64,000 bases of DNA from assembly GCF_037176765.1 (NCBI RefSeq), contig NC_090021.1:30682229-30746228 (forward strand), in the 5' to 3' direction. A model generated the notes under the pieces. That model was not told the DNA's origin and made no database searches. It was given only the letters and a program-made list of their open reading frames with translations. Both the position numbers and the translations under genes were made by a program. This DNA comes from Anolis sagrei. Lineage: Eukaryota; Chordata; Lepidosauria; Squamata; Anolidae. Below are positions 33,701 to 44,332 of the stretch, piece by piece (the stretch's first letter is position 1; every line of letters starts with the position of its first letter).

Positions 33701-35000
33701 TATTTTCCATTAAGTTATTTGCACACTTTGTACAGCAGGCTAAAATAGAATAAATTATTTTTTACATAATAAGAGAAAATAGTAGCAATTACATAAATAA
33801 AATTATTCATGCCAGCCATAACCATACAATTAACATACATTTTGATATACCAGGCTTCCACGGGTCTACTCCAGTTGGGCCTAACTTTTGGCTTTAGGCC
33901 ACTATATTTAATATTTTCTCTTCAGAAAACACATAATCAGTTTTAAATGTATTTAAATAAATTGATAAGCATATACAATCAAAATTTAATTGTCTTTTAT
34001 ATTTGTGCTACCTTTGAACAGATACATTGTAACTAAACCATCATTTTAGTCTTCTGTCCATTATTTCCCCCAGCCCATCTGATCCAGAGGGTGAGTGTTC
34101 TGCTTCATCTGCTTCATCAATGTTTTTTGTATCTAGTGGCTAGTGAAAATGAGTAAGAAAGGGTACAATGTTATTACTTTTCACTGGTACTGGACAAACA
34201 TCTGCTATTGGGAGTTTTTCTGGGGAACAGACAATTAAATAAGTGGGACTGGTTTGAAATAAGATACCAGTAGAACCACATCCTGATCTCATGGCAAGTT
34301 CCCAATGGTCAGCATATTCCAGGGAAGGCAGATTTGAGAGTTCCTCCCCACACAGTGTAGCTGCCAGGAGCGCTGAGACATTTATGGCCAGAAAGTACTA
34401 TAATTCATGAACAGTGGTAATACTATTAACAGAATCTGGGGGAAGAGTCTAGAGTGATAATTAAATTGCTTTAACCTACTTGTTTGATTTTGGCCTGAGC
34501 TCTTTATTTAAACATTCCTTTCCAACAAGAGTGGGAGTGGTAAGGAACTCACAAAGATTATGTAAGGCTATTTAAGGCATTCTAGATGAGGATAAAACTA
34601 GATGTGCTTGCATAGATATCTTAGCTTATATATAGCCAGACCCCCCACATGCACTGAGATTAGAGTCATAAGATTCTAAACCACAAGTGGAAAACTACAA
34701 ATAAATTGCTTTTTTAACCTGAGAGAATACCTCTCCCAAGAATTTCTAGTTCTTACAGCATTCCATCATCTCACACTGAAAGCTGACCATAGTCACATTG
34801 GAGGTCCTAGAGATTCCTAGAGAGGTGTTCTCTCTAGAAATTGAGTAGTCCTCAAGCACGACTGGAGGAAGTTTACTGAGTCACACTGGAGAACCTTTAA
34901 ATTTTCAGATTTTTTTTTTTCATCATATCCATGGATAATCAAATACACTAAAGTCAAAACCACAAAAATGGAGGGACAACTGTATTCCATTTTATTTTAC
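33700..35000. other. Intergenic, only a possible Tigger-like end
   Basis: No gene was recognised. 34930-34985 (ATGGATAATC...AAATGGAGGGACAACTGTA) resembles the terminus of a Tigger-type MITE, but no partner end was found. Confidence 0.4.
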
Positions 35001-35004
35001 TTTT

Positions 35005-35125
35005 TAAGCCTCAGAAGACAGCAATGGCAAAATTGCTTTCAATGATCCTGGCAAGAGAACCCAATGACAAGGTCACCACAAGCCATGAACTAGACATCAG
35101 GGACATATTTTCTGATAATATGGTT
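35005..35125 (+). mobile_element. tRNA-derived SINE fragment
   Basis: CCTCAGAAGACAGCAATGGC, AAGAGAACCCAATGACAAGG and TCACCACAAGCCATGAACTA match the core and tail of the SINE family at 12546. Confidence 0.5.
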
Positions 35126-35494
35126 CATTTGAAACAGTTTTGCTTTTTGTAGTTGTGCTATTGTGACATGGCAATTTTATTCAGATGTTTTGTCAATCCA
35201 CTTGCAATTGCTCCCAGAGTACCAAAGGAACCATAATTGCTTTCCTGCAAAGAATTGATGGAACAAGAGACTGAAAATGTTGTAAATATAGTGATGCAAT
35301 TAGAATTCAAACTGCCAGACAATTAGAACACAATATGCTGGACATAAGTGTGATTGAGAAAATTGTTATAAATGAGAAAACCCAGGAAACAACAGAATCA
35401 GACTATGAAAAGTTTATGAATTATCGAGAGCTGCAGATTGCTGGTACTGGTATTGTGCAAACTTTTCGCAAGGTCTCATGAAGATTAGGATTTT

Positions 35495-35725
35495 ATGATT
35501 TTATTGATTTATATCCCACCTTTCTCTCAATAATGAGACCCAAGGCCAATAACAATATATTTTAAAACAATATCTATCAACATTATACCAAAGCTTCAAA
35601 ATAAACAAAGTCAAAACATCTTAATAGTTCTAATGGGCTCATAAAGAAGTCCTTCATATCCCTCGTCCTAAACCATATAGAAACAGACTGGCAGCCTATG
35701 GAGTTGTTGCAGCAAAGGAGATGTG
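35495..35725 (-). mobile_element. LINE (L2-type) 3' fragment
   Basis: Inverted tail TTTATATCCCACCTTTCTCT, then ACAGACTGGCAGCCTATGGA and GTTGTTGCAGC, as in other L2-type tails of the window. Confidence 0.6.
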
Positions 35726-36004
35726 TGCTTCATGTAGCAAGACATGTCCTGACTTTGGTATAATTAATGTAAACACTGATAGAATCCTCATCCATTAATT
35801 TTCAAGCCCCTTTTAAAGCAATCCAAAATAACATCACTTAATAGTATACTGATGTACAACTGTATGATGTGCTTTCCTTTGATTTCTAGAACACCTGTCC
35901 CCCAATTATCTTTGGTTAATTACCCTGAATTTTAATATTCTGACAGAAGGAGAAAATATTCCACATTCTTCACATCATACAAAACTTGTCTTCTCTAGTT
36001 TTTG

Positions 36005-36232
36005 TGTTCAATTCATGATGGCCTTAGGGACCTTAGCACTTTCTTGACAGTGGAGATTTGCTATTGCCTTCCTCTAAGGCTAAGAGACCAGTGGTGTAGT
36101 GGTTTGAGTGTTGCTTATGTACGCAAGCTTGTAATATTGATAGCTTGCATTCTGGCTAAATCACAGTTTTGATGGTTCCATGAAACTATGATTTAGCAAG
36201 AATGCTAGCCATCAATATCACAAGCTTGTGTC
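36005..36232. repeat. SINE remnant plus imperfect foldback
   Basis: 36005-36080 is an inverted tRNA-SINE tail. 36124-36169 and 36183-36229 form an imperfect inverted repeat (CAAGCTTGT, TTGCATTCT, GCTAAATCA) with a ~13-bp loop and about five mismatches. Confidence 0.7.
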
Positions 36233-36916
36233 TGGTTGTAAAATTGTTAAAAATCCAGGACTGGTTGCAAATGGAAGACAATTCAAAGCAACTTTCCCAC
36301 TCCATTGCTTTTCCTACTATACATTTAATTTGTTCATATGTTCACATAAAACAGTTTTCCTAATGCAGCTGAGATCTGTTGTAAAACTGCGAAAGGAGAG
36401 AGAGAGATGTTGAAAAATAAACACTTGTTAGTGTACTGTGTGCCGCCCACCACAGTCCCCAGGGCTTCTGCTTATTTTGTTTCTGCTGAAAGACAAGTGA
36501 GGAAACATCAGTATGAACACGTGAAACTTACGAGAACAGCATGAAAGTAATTGTTACTGGAGAATGTTACTGGAGAATGTGGTCTCCAGTAACTGATATT
36601 CATTGGGTCTTTGAGTGCTTCTGCTAAACTTAATAATATTTTCAAAAATATTACTTTATTTAACTGAATGAGATAGCCATCCTGGCATGTTAACTGAGAC
36701 CCAGGTGGTTCTTCTAACCAAAAGGAATAATGTTTCTTTTTGTAAAATCTTGCAAATATAAAAGGTGAAAGTAATATAATTTTTGTAAAAATAGAGCATT
36801 TCTGTAGAATCCCTGTTAAATCTATGTGATGCATAAGCAACTAATATAATTGACATGATCACTTTTGAATGCCATCTTTTGCCTTGCAGACCTCAAGCAG
36901 TTCAGTGGTATACTCT

Positions 36917-36957
36917 CCAATTTGCTTAATCATCCACAGAGTGATTAAGCAAATTGG
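36917..36957. repeat. Perfect 16-bp hairpin, 9-bp loop
   Basis: CCAATTTGCTTAATCA (36917-36932) is followed by its exact reverse complement at 36942-36957. Confidence 0.95.
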
Positions 36958-37409
36958 TAGACAATTAGAGCACAACTAGAATAGAGCATCACTAGATAAA
37001 TGCAACTGAACTATACAAAACTTACTTAGTGGCACTGAAGATAAGTTACTTTCCTGTCTCAATTTCTTCCTTTATATTCCATCTGGTAGAACTTAATAGA
37101 GTGGTTTGGGAGTCTTTCACATACTGTGTGAGCCATTTATGGTCCACTGTAACTTATTTAAAGGGAATTCTGAGGATAAATTATTTCTACCTATTGGAAC
37201 TTTTGGTTATTTTGTAGCATATTCTCAAAAAGGCTCAAATTTTGTTGGTTGGGTTATTATTAATTAATATGTCCTGATAAGGTGATTTTATGGGATTGAA
37301 TGACTACCTATATTATTAACTCTGGATCTTCATGGCTGTTAAATATAAATAAAGAGATTAGTTGTTATAGTGTTCCTGTATATGAATATTAATATACCTT
37401 GGATATTAA

Positions 37410-38075
37410 AAATGCTATATATAAATATATGACCGTATCTTCCTCCATGAACCAACTCAGGCCCTCTGTTCTTCTGGGGAGGCCCTTCTTTCACCTCTGC
37501 CAATTTAACAAGCTCGCCTAGTAAGTACAAGGGAGAGAGTTTTTTCCTCTCTGGCCCCCGACTCTGGAACTCACTACCTGGAGAAATTAGAAAAGCCCCT
37601 ACCTTAGAAACCTTTAAAAAGGACCTTAAAACCTGGCTCTTCCGCTGCGCTTTTGATGAATAGGTTTACATTCTCACACTATTGCTTAACCTCAACGTTT
37701 TGTCATTGGAGTATATGCCCCCCCTTTTGTGGGAAAGCCTGATTCTACAACCCCCACTATAATGTGACCTCCTCCGCAAATAATCTGTCTCTTATCCCGC
37801 CTGAGTTTTAATTAGTTTTAATCAATCTCTCTTTTAATAATTACATATAGCCTGCCCATTGTCGTTGTGATTGTGCCTATTGTAATTTTATATTGCTATG
37901 TTTTCATAAGTTTTATGTAATTATGTTGTTTATTGTTTATTGTTTGCGTTTTCGGTGTTATTTTATTGTAGTTGTCTGTTTGGGCTTGGCCTCATGTAAA
38001 CTGCTCCGAGTCCCCATTGGTGAGATGGTGGTGGGGTATAAATAAAGATTATTATTATTATTATTATTATTATCT
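37410..38075 (+). mobile_element. L2 LINE 3' end with ATT tail
   Basis: Contains GGGGAGGCCCTTCTTTCACC, CTGGCCCCCGACTCTGGAAC, CTTAAAACCTGGCTCTTCCG and CTGCTCCGAGTCCCC, ending GGGGTATAAATAAAG then an ATT microsatellite (38051-38075). This is the L2 coding end plus 3' UTR. Confidence 0.85.
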
Positions 38076-38144
38076 ACTGAATAGGATAGGTAAGGCATTT
38101 GATGAATGAATGAACTAAGACAGAGGTAGATGATATTTCAGTTA

Positions 38145-38300
38145 GTAAGATTTGTTCAGAGCGTACCTGCCTTTGCTTTCTTTAGATGCTGAGAGAATGT
38201 AACATGCCAAGGTCACTCCATGGCTGAACAGGGATTGAAACCCTGGTCTCCATCATAGTCCAGTGCTCAAACAACAGCACCAAATTACAGTAGCTCTCAG
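38145..38300 (-). mobile_element. tRNA-derived SINE, diverged
   Basis: ACATGCCAAGGTCACTCCAT, GGATTGAAACCCTGGTCTCC and CAGTGCTCAAAC form the inverted tRNA-like head of the MIR/CORE-like family. Confidence 0.65.
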
Positions 38301-38486
38301 CTATGCTTACCTGGTACTAGGGAATTTCTTCCAAAAACCCATTGGATACAGTGAAAGTTACGTAATATTTTTCTCTCTTTAGAACACCAAACACTGCAGA
38401 ATGGGTTAGATAGCAAGGCCCGGGGAATAATTGCCTTCCAGGAGACAATACATGATCAACTCACACCTAAAAGACAACACTTCTAT

Positions 38487-38840
38487 CAAATTTGTTTATT
38501 TATTTATTATTTATTTATTTATTTATTTACTGTCCTTGTATACCGCCGTTTCTCAGCCTAACTGGCGACTCAACGCGGTTTACAACAAAATATACAGTGC
38601 ACAGTATACAATTAAAACCATAAAAACATAATACACAATATTACACGTAAATCACAATCCAATACATCTCCTAACTAAAATCCTGGTCCAATTTCATCAT
38701 CCATATTACTAATCCGTAATCAACACATTCATTGCACCGAATTAACCAAATGCCTGCTTGAACATCCAAGTTTTTAGTCTTCTTCGGAATACCATCAGCT
38801 TCACTGAATCTTCTTAGGACATGGGCTTTGGAATAGAGAC
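38487..38840 (-). mobile_element. LINE (L2/CR1-type) 3' end
   Basis: Begins with a TTTA microsatellite, then GTATACCGCCGTTTCTCAGC, CGACTCAACGCGGTTTACAA and an AT-rich 3' UTR. It ends in AACATCCAAGTTTTTAGTCT, TTCGGAATACC, as in the copy at 60775. Confidence 0.75.
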
Positions 38841-40235
38841 TTTGAAACATTGACAAGTTATATTAGAGTACAAGAGCTTGTAACTCAGGGCTCTCATTCT
38901 TTTATGGTCTGTTAAGGGGGAGACACTGAAGTACATTTCTTTTCCTAAATAAAGCTGGATCTTTGATTCACCAAGCCTGGTCTAATATTCTCTTATAGTT
39001 AACAGGGGAAAGAAATTACCTTTTATTTTATTTCACATAAGTTTTCCATAGCCACCCTGTATACAGATTGGCACAATTACAGTATTCAACAGATGAATCT
39101 CCGATTTTCTTTAATGATTCAGCTTCATTTCCAGGAAGAATAGTAACTGCTGACACAAATCACAATCTTTTCCTGTCCTTTGGAGGCAAAGATCCCAGCC
39201 CATGTACTTGTGAGCACTGAACTGGCTAAATACACTAAACATTACATTGACATTTTCCATCCCATCTAAAATAGACTATTGATTCTTATTATACTGGAAA
39301 TCAATTACAAGAAGGAAATTGAAAATATTTTAGTTATTGAGTCTTTTTCATTTTCCCCCCGAATTAATATAGCAGGAACTTACTAGAAATCTTCAATTTT
39401 GTATGGCTTAGCATTTGTAGCAGTAACTACTCCAAAAACACATTCACTTGTAGAACCAATCCTTGGGGAAACATTATAAAGTAAGCTACTGAGATACAAA
39501 GAAATTTCCTTGTTAGCTTTCCTTCCTTTGCTACCCTATTCACATAGGATTTCTAAAGACTAGTATTACTACATGTAAGCTTGGAAAACTCCCCAATGTC
39601 TAATACAGTAATCTTACATCTGAAATAAAAGCCAAATACAGAGTACTTCCAGAGAAAATAATATAGCTTGAAAGAGTTCAGTCCAATTCAGGAAATCACT
39701 CTTCTGCAAATGAAAAATAAGTCTAGTTTAATGTAAACATTAAACCAGTGAAAGATAAGGCTTCTTTGTATGTTTTACTAGAATAAAATGAGCCTGTCAC
39801 ATTTTGCCCTGGTACATTATTCCCTGAGGCTTGTAGATAGTACCCAAGATTTTAAAATAAGAGTAATGATTTAATTACCCACACTAAACATTAAGCTAAT
39901 ACACATTAACACTAAACATTCATGTACTTAATTCAATAACTACATTAAAAGTATGTTTTTATTGCTTTGCTCTTCTGAATCCAAGAGGGAATACAGATCT
40001 GAAAGATTGACTCTGAAGGAGATTTTTGTATGCAACATGGTTTTGTGCAACTTGAGCATCAATCTCCATCCATTTCCAGACAGTATACAGCACAAGGAAT
40101 AGCCTCCTAGAATAACTACTGTACTTCTGCTTATCTAGGCAGCTCGCTGTCTATGCAGAATATGTTTAGTTTTGGAGTGATCTTGATTCTTTTAAAAACT
40201 AATAAGCATGTGAACACTCACATTCAGTACCTGAA
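38841..40235. other. Intergenic, nothing recognised
   Basis: AT-rich unique-looking sequence with no gene or clear repeat end. Confidence 0.5.
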
Positions 40236-40507
40236 ATTTTTTTTTCATGTCAGGAATGACTTGAGAAACTGGAAGTCATTCTGGTGTGAGACAATTAGCC
40301 GTCTGCAGTGATGTTACCCTGGGAATGTCCAGATGTTTTGATGTTTTACCAATCTTGTGGGAGGTTTCTCTCATGCCCCTGAATGGGGAGCTGGAGCTGA
40401 CAGAGGGAACTCATCCGCACTCTCCCCAGATTCTAACCTGCGACCTGTCGGTCTTCAGTCCTGCCAGCACAAAGGTTTAACCCATTGCGCCACCAGGGGC
40501 TCCTCAT
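40236..40507 (-). mobile_element. tRNA-derived SINE, near full length
   Basis: In minus orientation the head is GCCCCTGGTGGCGCAATGGG, followed by AGGTCGCAGGTTAGAATCTG (B-box region). The body has GGAGCTGACAGAGGGAAC-type sequence and the tail TCAAGTCATTCCTGACATG ends in an A-run. Same family as 24586-24740. Confidence 0.85.
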
Positions 40508-40649
40508 GATGAGTTTTTTCATCATGGAAAAACTCATGATGTGTGTTGTTAGGAAGGCTGTATGGGATGCAAACCCTACTGGGAGTGATGACGAACAATG
40601 CAGCTTCTGGGTGGTGCTTGTCAGAAAGGTTTTTCCCTAGCTCTGAATT

Positions 40650-40765
40650 GCCATATTACAGTGGGACCTCTACTTAAGGGCATCCCAACTTCAAGAGCAT
40701 TTGTGTTAAGAGCTCACAACAGAGGGAGCACTGCCTCAAGAGGGAACAGTAGCAAGAGTACAGAG
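40650..40765. mobile_element. Tigger-like transposon end (partial)
   Basis: CAGTGGGACCTCTACTTAAG followed by CATTTGTGTTAAGAGCTCAC resembles a Tigger-type terminus. The opposite end is missing. Confidence 0.45.
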
Positions 40766-40934
40766 CAGGGGTCCTCAAACTTTTTAAACATAGGGCCAGG
40801 TCACAGTTCCTCAAACTGTTGGAGGGCCGGATTATAATGTGAAAAAACTAAGAATGAATTCCTGTGCACACTGCACATATCTTATTTGTAGTGCAAAAAA
40901 CACTTTAATACAATACAATAATTAGAATGAAGAA
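40766..40934. mobile_element. hAT transposon end (partial)
   Basis: CAGGGGTCCTCAAACTTTTT then GGGCCAGGTCACAGTTCCTC and GTTGGAGGGCCGGATTATAA is a hAT-type terminus with the start of its body. No right end was recognised before the next MITE. Confidence 0.6.
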
Positions 40935-41085
40935 CAATTGGGTGCATCTACGACACTACTTTAGCATGCGTCAAGGCTATGGAACCTTCGGAGATGTAGC
41001 TTTGCAAGGTCTGTAGCCATTCCTCTCAAGCTACAACTCCCAGGTTTCCATCACAGTGAAACTGACATCAAACTATTTTACAGTA
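40935..41085. mobile_element. MITE of the 11178 family
   Basis: TGGGTGCATCTACGACAC, GGCTATGGAACCTTCGGAGA and CTACAACTCCCAGGTTTCCA match the inverted halves of the copies at 11178 and 46328. Confidence 0.6.
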
Positions 41086-41090
41086 TCTAT

Positions 41091-42057
41091 CAGGCATGGG
41101 CAAACTTGGGCCCTCCGGGTGTTTCGAACTTCAACTCCCACAATTCCTAACAGCTTACTACAGCTCCCAGAAGCCCCCAGCCTGCGACATGGGCCAACTT
41201 GGCCACTCCAGGTGTTTTGGACTTCAACTTCCACAAATGCAAGATTCTCTAATTAGGCAGAAAAAAATGAAATGCAAAGATACAGAATGGGGAACACATG
41301 GCTCGAGAGAATTACGTGGAGTCCTCATGGGCAACAAGTTAAACATGAGCCAACAATGTGATGCGGCGGAAAATAAAGCAAATGAGGTTTTGGCCTGCAT
41401 CAATAGGAGTCTAGTGTCTAGATCCAGGGAAGTCTTGCAACCCTTTATTCTGCCTTGGTTAGACCACATCTGGAATACTGTGTCAAATTCTGGGCACCAC
41501 AATTGAGAGATGTTGACAAGCTGGAATGTGTTCAGAGGAAGGCGACTAAAATGATCAAGGATCTCGAAAACAAGCCCTATGAGGAGTGGCTTAAAGAGCT
41601 GGACATGTTTAGCCTGAAGAAAAGAAGAAGGCTGAGAGGAGACATGATAGCCCTGTATAAATATGTGAGAGGAAGCCACAGGGAGGAGGGAGCAAGCTTG
41701 TTTTCTGCTTCCCTGGAGACTAGGACGTGGAACAATGGCTTCAAACTACAAGAAAGGAGATTCCATCTGAACATTAGGAAGAACTTCCAGACTGAGAGCT
41801 GTTAAGCAGTGGAACTCTGCTGGAGGCCCCTTCTTTGGAGGCTTTTAAACATGCTGGATGGCTATCTGTTGGGAGTGCTTTGAATGTGATTTTCCTGCTT
41901 CTTGGCAGGGGGTTGGACTGGATGGCCCACAACGTCTCTATGATTCTATGTCCTAACAGCCTCCTACAGTTCCCAGAAGCCCCCAGCCTGGAGGCTGTTA
42001 GGAATTGTGGGAGCTGAAGTCCAAAACACCTGGAGGGCCCAAGTTTGCCCATGCCTG
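41091..42057. mobile_element. hAT-like element interrupted by a CR1 insertion
   Basis: Ends CAGGCATGGGCAAACTTGGG (41091) and GGGCCCAAGTTTGCCCATGCCTG (42057) are inverted. The inner GTTTTGGACTTCAACTTCCACAA stops at ~41240 and resumes as TCCTAACAGCCTCCTACAGT at ~41953, with a CR1 copy between. A partial second left end lies at ~41188. Confidence 0.8.
41247..41955 (+). mobile_element. CR1 LINE 3' fragment, largely open frame
   Basis: Encodes the C-terminal reverse transcriptase region: LGVLMGNKLNMSQQCDA-like, then [15 protein letters not shown], then [36 protein letters not shown] and [19 protein letters not shown]. It ends with CTCTATGATTCTATG. 5' truncated. It is younger-looking than most CR1 copies here because the frame is nearly unbroken for 350 bp. 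Confidence 0.88.
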
Positions 42058-42072
42058 ATATAAACCCTACGC

Positions 42073-42193
42073 CAGTGGTTCCCAACCTGGGGGTCCCCAG
42101 ATGTTGGCCTACCATTCCCAGAAATCCCAGCCAGTTTACCACCTGGGAGTTGAAGGCCAAAAACATCTGGGTACCCCAGGTGGAGAACTTCTG
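42073..42193. mobile_element. hAT MITE with perfect 8-bp target duplication
   Basis: Begins CAGTGGTTCCCAACCTGGGG, ends GGTGGAGAACTTCTG, with inverted halves. It is flanked by CCCTACGC at 42065-42072 and 42194-42201, the 8-bp duplication expected of hAT. It lies about 150 bp before the TBCC start codon. Confidence 0.92.
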
Positions 42194-42264
42194 CCCTACG
42201 CCTCTCTCCCTGAGCCTTGGTCGCACCCAAAATGAGGAGGACCAGGCTGAGTTCTCAGTCGCTG

Positions 42265-42345
42265 TCCCTTTAAGAAGGGAGGCCCCGCCCACTCTCCTCT
42301 GGCCAATCAGCGCCTTCCTTAGAGCCGGGTGGCGCAGGAATCAAG
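42265..42345 (+). promoter_or_regulatory. TBCC: TBCC core promoter
   Basis: Upstream of the ATG are a GC box (GGCCCCGCCC, 42281-42290), a CCAAT box (GGCCAATCAG, 42301-42310) and a YY1-like AAGATGG over the initiator. No TATA box is present. This combination is usual for housekeeping genes with a short 5' UTR. The exact transcription start cannot be read from sequence. Confidence 0.7.
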
Positions 42346-43350
42346 ATGGAGGCTGCCTCGGAGGGAAGTGTGCCGGCAACCAACGGCGAAGGCTCGGGCC
42401 TGCTCCCCGCGGTTCCCGAGCGGCTCCAGCTGCGGGAAGCGGAGCGGCGGGAAGAAGCGGAGCGACGCCGTCGGGCCCGCGAGGAGCAGGCGGTGCAGGA
42501 GGAGCAGAGCGACGTGTTCGCCGCCGCCTTCGCCCGCGAGCAGGCCGCCATCGAGGCCCTGCTGGGGCCCGAGGGCGAGGCCGAGGCGGTGTCAGAGGCC
42601 GGGGAGCGTGTGCAGGCCCTCCAGCGCTCGCTGACGGACTCGGTGCGCTTCCTGGCGCCTTACGAGGTGCGGCGGGCGCAGGCGGCGCTGGCAGGCCTGC
42701 AGGGGGCGCTCTCGGAGCGGCGCCTCCAGCTCCAGCCGCAGAAGCGCTTCGCCTTCAAGAAGGGCCTCAAGAAGGAGTCCGCCGCCAAGCCGCCTCCCGA
42801 GCGGAAACAAGACCCCGAGAAAGAGGTTCCGCCGTCAGTGGCGGCGTTTCTGCCCGGCTGCGGCTTCAGCGACGCCGAGGACAAATTGCTGGAGATGGGA
42901 GCCTCCGAGCTGCTCCAGCAGGACGTCATCCTCTCAGGCTTGAGCCGCTGCCGAGTGCGCCTGCGCGGGAACCCCAACACTTTGCTGGTACGCCATTGCC
43001 AGGATTGCACTGTGCTCTGTGGGCCGGTGTCCACCTCGGCACGTGTGGACGGCTGCGGCGGGTGCACCGTCGCCCTCGCCTGCCAGCAGCTCAGGACCAA
43101 CCGCACCACCGACACCAGTTTCTACCTCCACGTCACTTCCCGGGCCATGCTGGAGGAGTGTGGGGGCATCCGCTTCGCCCCTTACTCCTGGAGCTATGAG
43201 GGGCTCGAGGCGGACTTCGAAACATCCGGCCTGGATCGGAGCAGGAACCACTGGAGCCAGGTGGATGACTTCGACTGGCTGGCCAAGAACGAGGCCTCGC
43301 CCAATTGGAGCATCATCCCCAAGAAGGATAGGGTTACCGACTGGGACTGA
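42346..43350 (+). CDS. TBCC: Tubulin-folding cofactor C, single exon
   Basis: GTPase-activating protein of the tubulin-folding supercomplex (with cofactors D and E): it triggers GTP hydrolysis by beta-tubulin and release of the folded heterodimer in the cytoplasm. The 334 codons in one exon match the intronless mammalian gene (about 346 aa). Residues ~25-125 are a charged helical N-terminal region (EAERREEAERRRRAREEQ). Residues ~165-300 are the cofactor C-like beta-helix domain, with CQQLR at 246-250. Arg250 corresponds to the catalytic arginine finger (human Arg262). The end (GLDRSRNHWSQVDDFDWLAK, then PNWSIIP) is family-typical. The CDS is GC-rich with many CpG, unlike its surroundings. The start was chosen for its promoter spacing, the YY1-like context and homology (MEAASEG). 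Longer open frames in other registers are shadows. Confidence 0.97.
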   Translation: MEAASEGSVPATNGEGSGLLPAVPERLQLREAERREEAERRRRAREEQAVQEEQSDVFAAAFAREQAAIEALLGPEGEAEAVSEAGERVQALQRSLTDSVRFLAPYEVRRAQAALAGLQGALSERRLQLQPQKRFAFKKGLKKESAAKPPPERKQDPEKEVPPSVAAFLPGCGFSDAEDKLLEMGASELLQQDVILSGLSRCRVRLRGNPNTLLVRHCQDCTVLCGPVSTSARVDGCGGCTVALACQQLRTNRTTDTSFYLHVTSRAMLEECGGIRFAPYSWSYEGLEADFETSGLDRSRNHWSQVDDFDWLAKNEASPNWSIIPKKDRVTDWD

Positions 43351-43688
43351 GCCCCAAAACAAGAAGCTTAAAGACTGGAATTGAACACACCGTTTCCTAA
43401 ATTGAGATGATGAAGGACTGAAGTTGAACCCATTATATGTTGGAGTAGGAGCCCTAAAAACGCCCAATTGGAGCATCATCCCCGAGAAGGAAGAGGGTCA
43501 CCGACTGGGACTGAGCCCAGTGTTTCTTGCCTCCAAAACAAGAAGGTTAAGGACTGGAATTGAACACACTATTTCCTAAATTGAGACGATGAAGGATTGA
43601 CGTTGAAGCCATTATATGTTAGAGTAGGAGCCATAAAAACGAATGGAATTGAACTCACTGCTTCCTGGAGCAGTCCATAAAAATAAGG
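43298..43688 (+). repeat. Tandem duplication over the TBCC stop codon
   Basis: Unit one (43298-43460) contains the last ~17 TBCC codons, the stop and 110 bp after it. Unit two (43461-43641) repeats CGCCCAATTGGAGCATCATC, CCGACTGGGACTGAGCCC, CAAAACAAGAAG, GGAATTGAACACAC and TTATATGTT, with an 18-bp addition. A third partial copy follows (43642-43688). The real stop is in unit one, so the copy is 3' UTR. Confidence 0.9.
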
Positions 43689-43866
43689 GCCCTTCCACAC
43701 AGCCCTATGTAATAGTATGATAGCTGGATCCGGAAGCTCCGAGCGTTACGGAGATGCTGCATCGCTCCTTTGTGAGTGCTGTTTGCGCAAGAGAGACTTA
43801 GCTAATGTAAGCCAGATCGGAGTCCAATAATATAGAAGGAATGTAAGAGTTCTTTAATGGTGAAAC

Positions 43867-44332
43867 GCTAACCCTTACCCTAACCCTAAACCGTACTGTA
43901 AGCCTAAGCCTAACCGTTACCCAAATCCTAAACCTTATCCTAACCCTTACCTTAACCGTAAACCATACCCTAACCCAGTGATGGACAACCTTTTGCGGTT
44001 GGTGTGTCAGAATTCGCCAAAAACCTGAGCATAACTTGGGTGGGTGTCACTTCAAGAAAAAAATGGCAATATTTAGTTTAAATAAGAAAAATGTATAATC
44101 CATGCTGAGTTATAGAGTGAACAATGCTCAATGTGCAGATGTTAAATTTGTAGAGCCTTTTACAAACTTAAGGATGGAATTAGTTTGGCTCTTATAAGAT
44201 GTACTTCTCTGTGTCTGCATGTCATCAAAATAGCCATGCGTGTCAGTGTTGACACGAGTGTCATAGGTTCACCATCATGGCCCTAACCGTAACCCAAACC
44301 CTAAATCTTGCCCTAACGCTTACCCTAAGTGT
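43867..44332 (+). repeat. Degenerate telomere-like CCCTAA array, interrupted
   Basis: 43867-43978 and 44280-44332 consist of variants of CCCTAA (CTAACCCTTACCCTAACCCT, CCTAAGCCTAACCGTTACCC, AACCGTAACCCAAACCC). The array is interrupted by the hAT element 43979-44279. The vertebrate telomere repeat is TTAGGG, so this is an interstitial telomere-like sequence. Confidence 0.85.
43979..44279. mobile_element. hAT element inside the telomere-like array
   Basis: Starts CAGTGATGGACAACCTTTTG and ends GGTTCACCATCATGG, inverted ends of the hAT type. CCCTAACC occurs on both sides and could be an 8-bp target duplication, but the host sequence is itself CCCTAA-repetitive, so this is weak support. Confidence 0.8.

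Noticed and set aside
42045-43199. 384-codon open frame overlapping TBCC in another register
   Set aside because: It starts inside a MITE, runs through the GC-rich TBCC exon in the wrong frame and gives an Ala/Gly/Arg-rich peptide with no family. GC-rich exons commonly leave long shadow frames.
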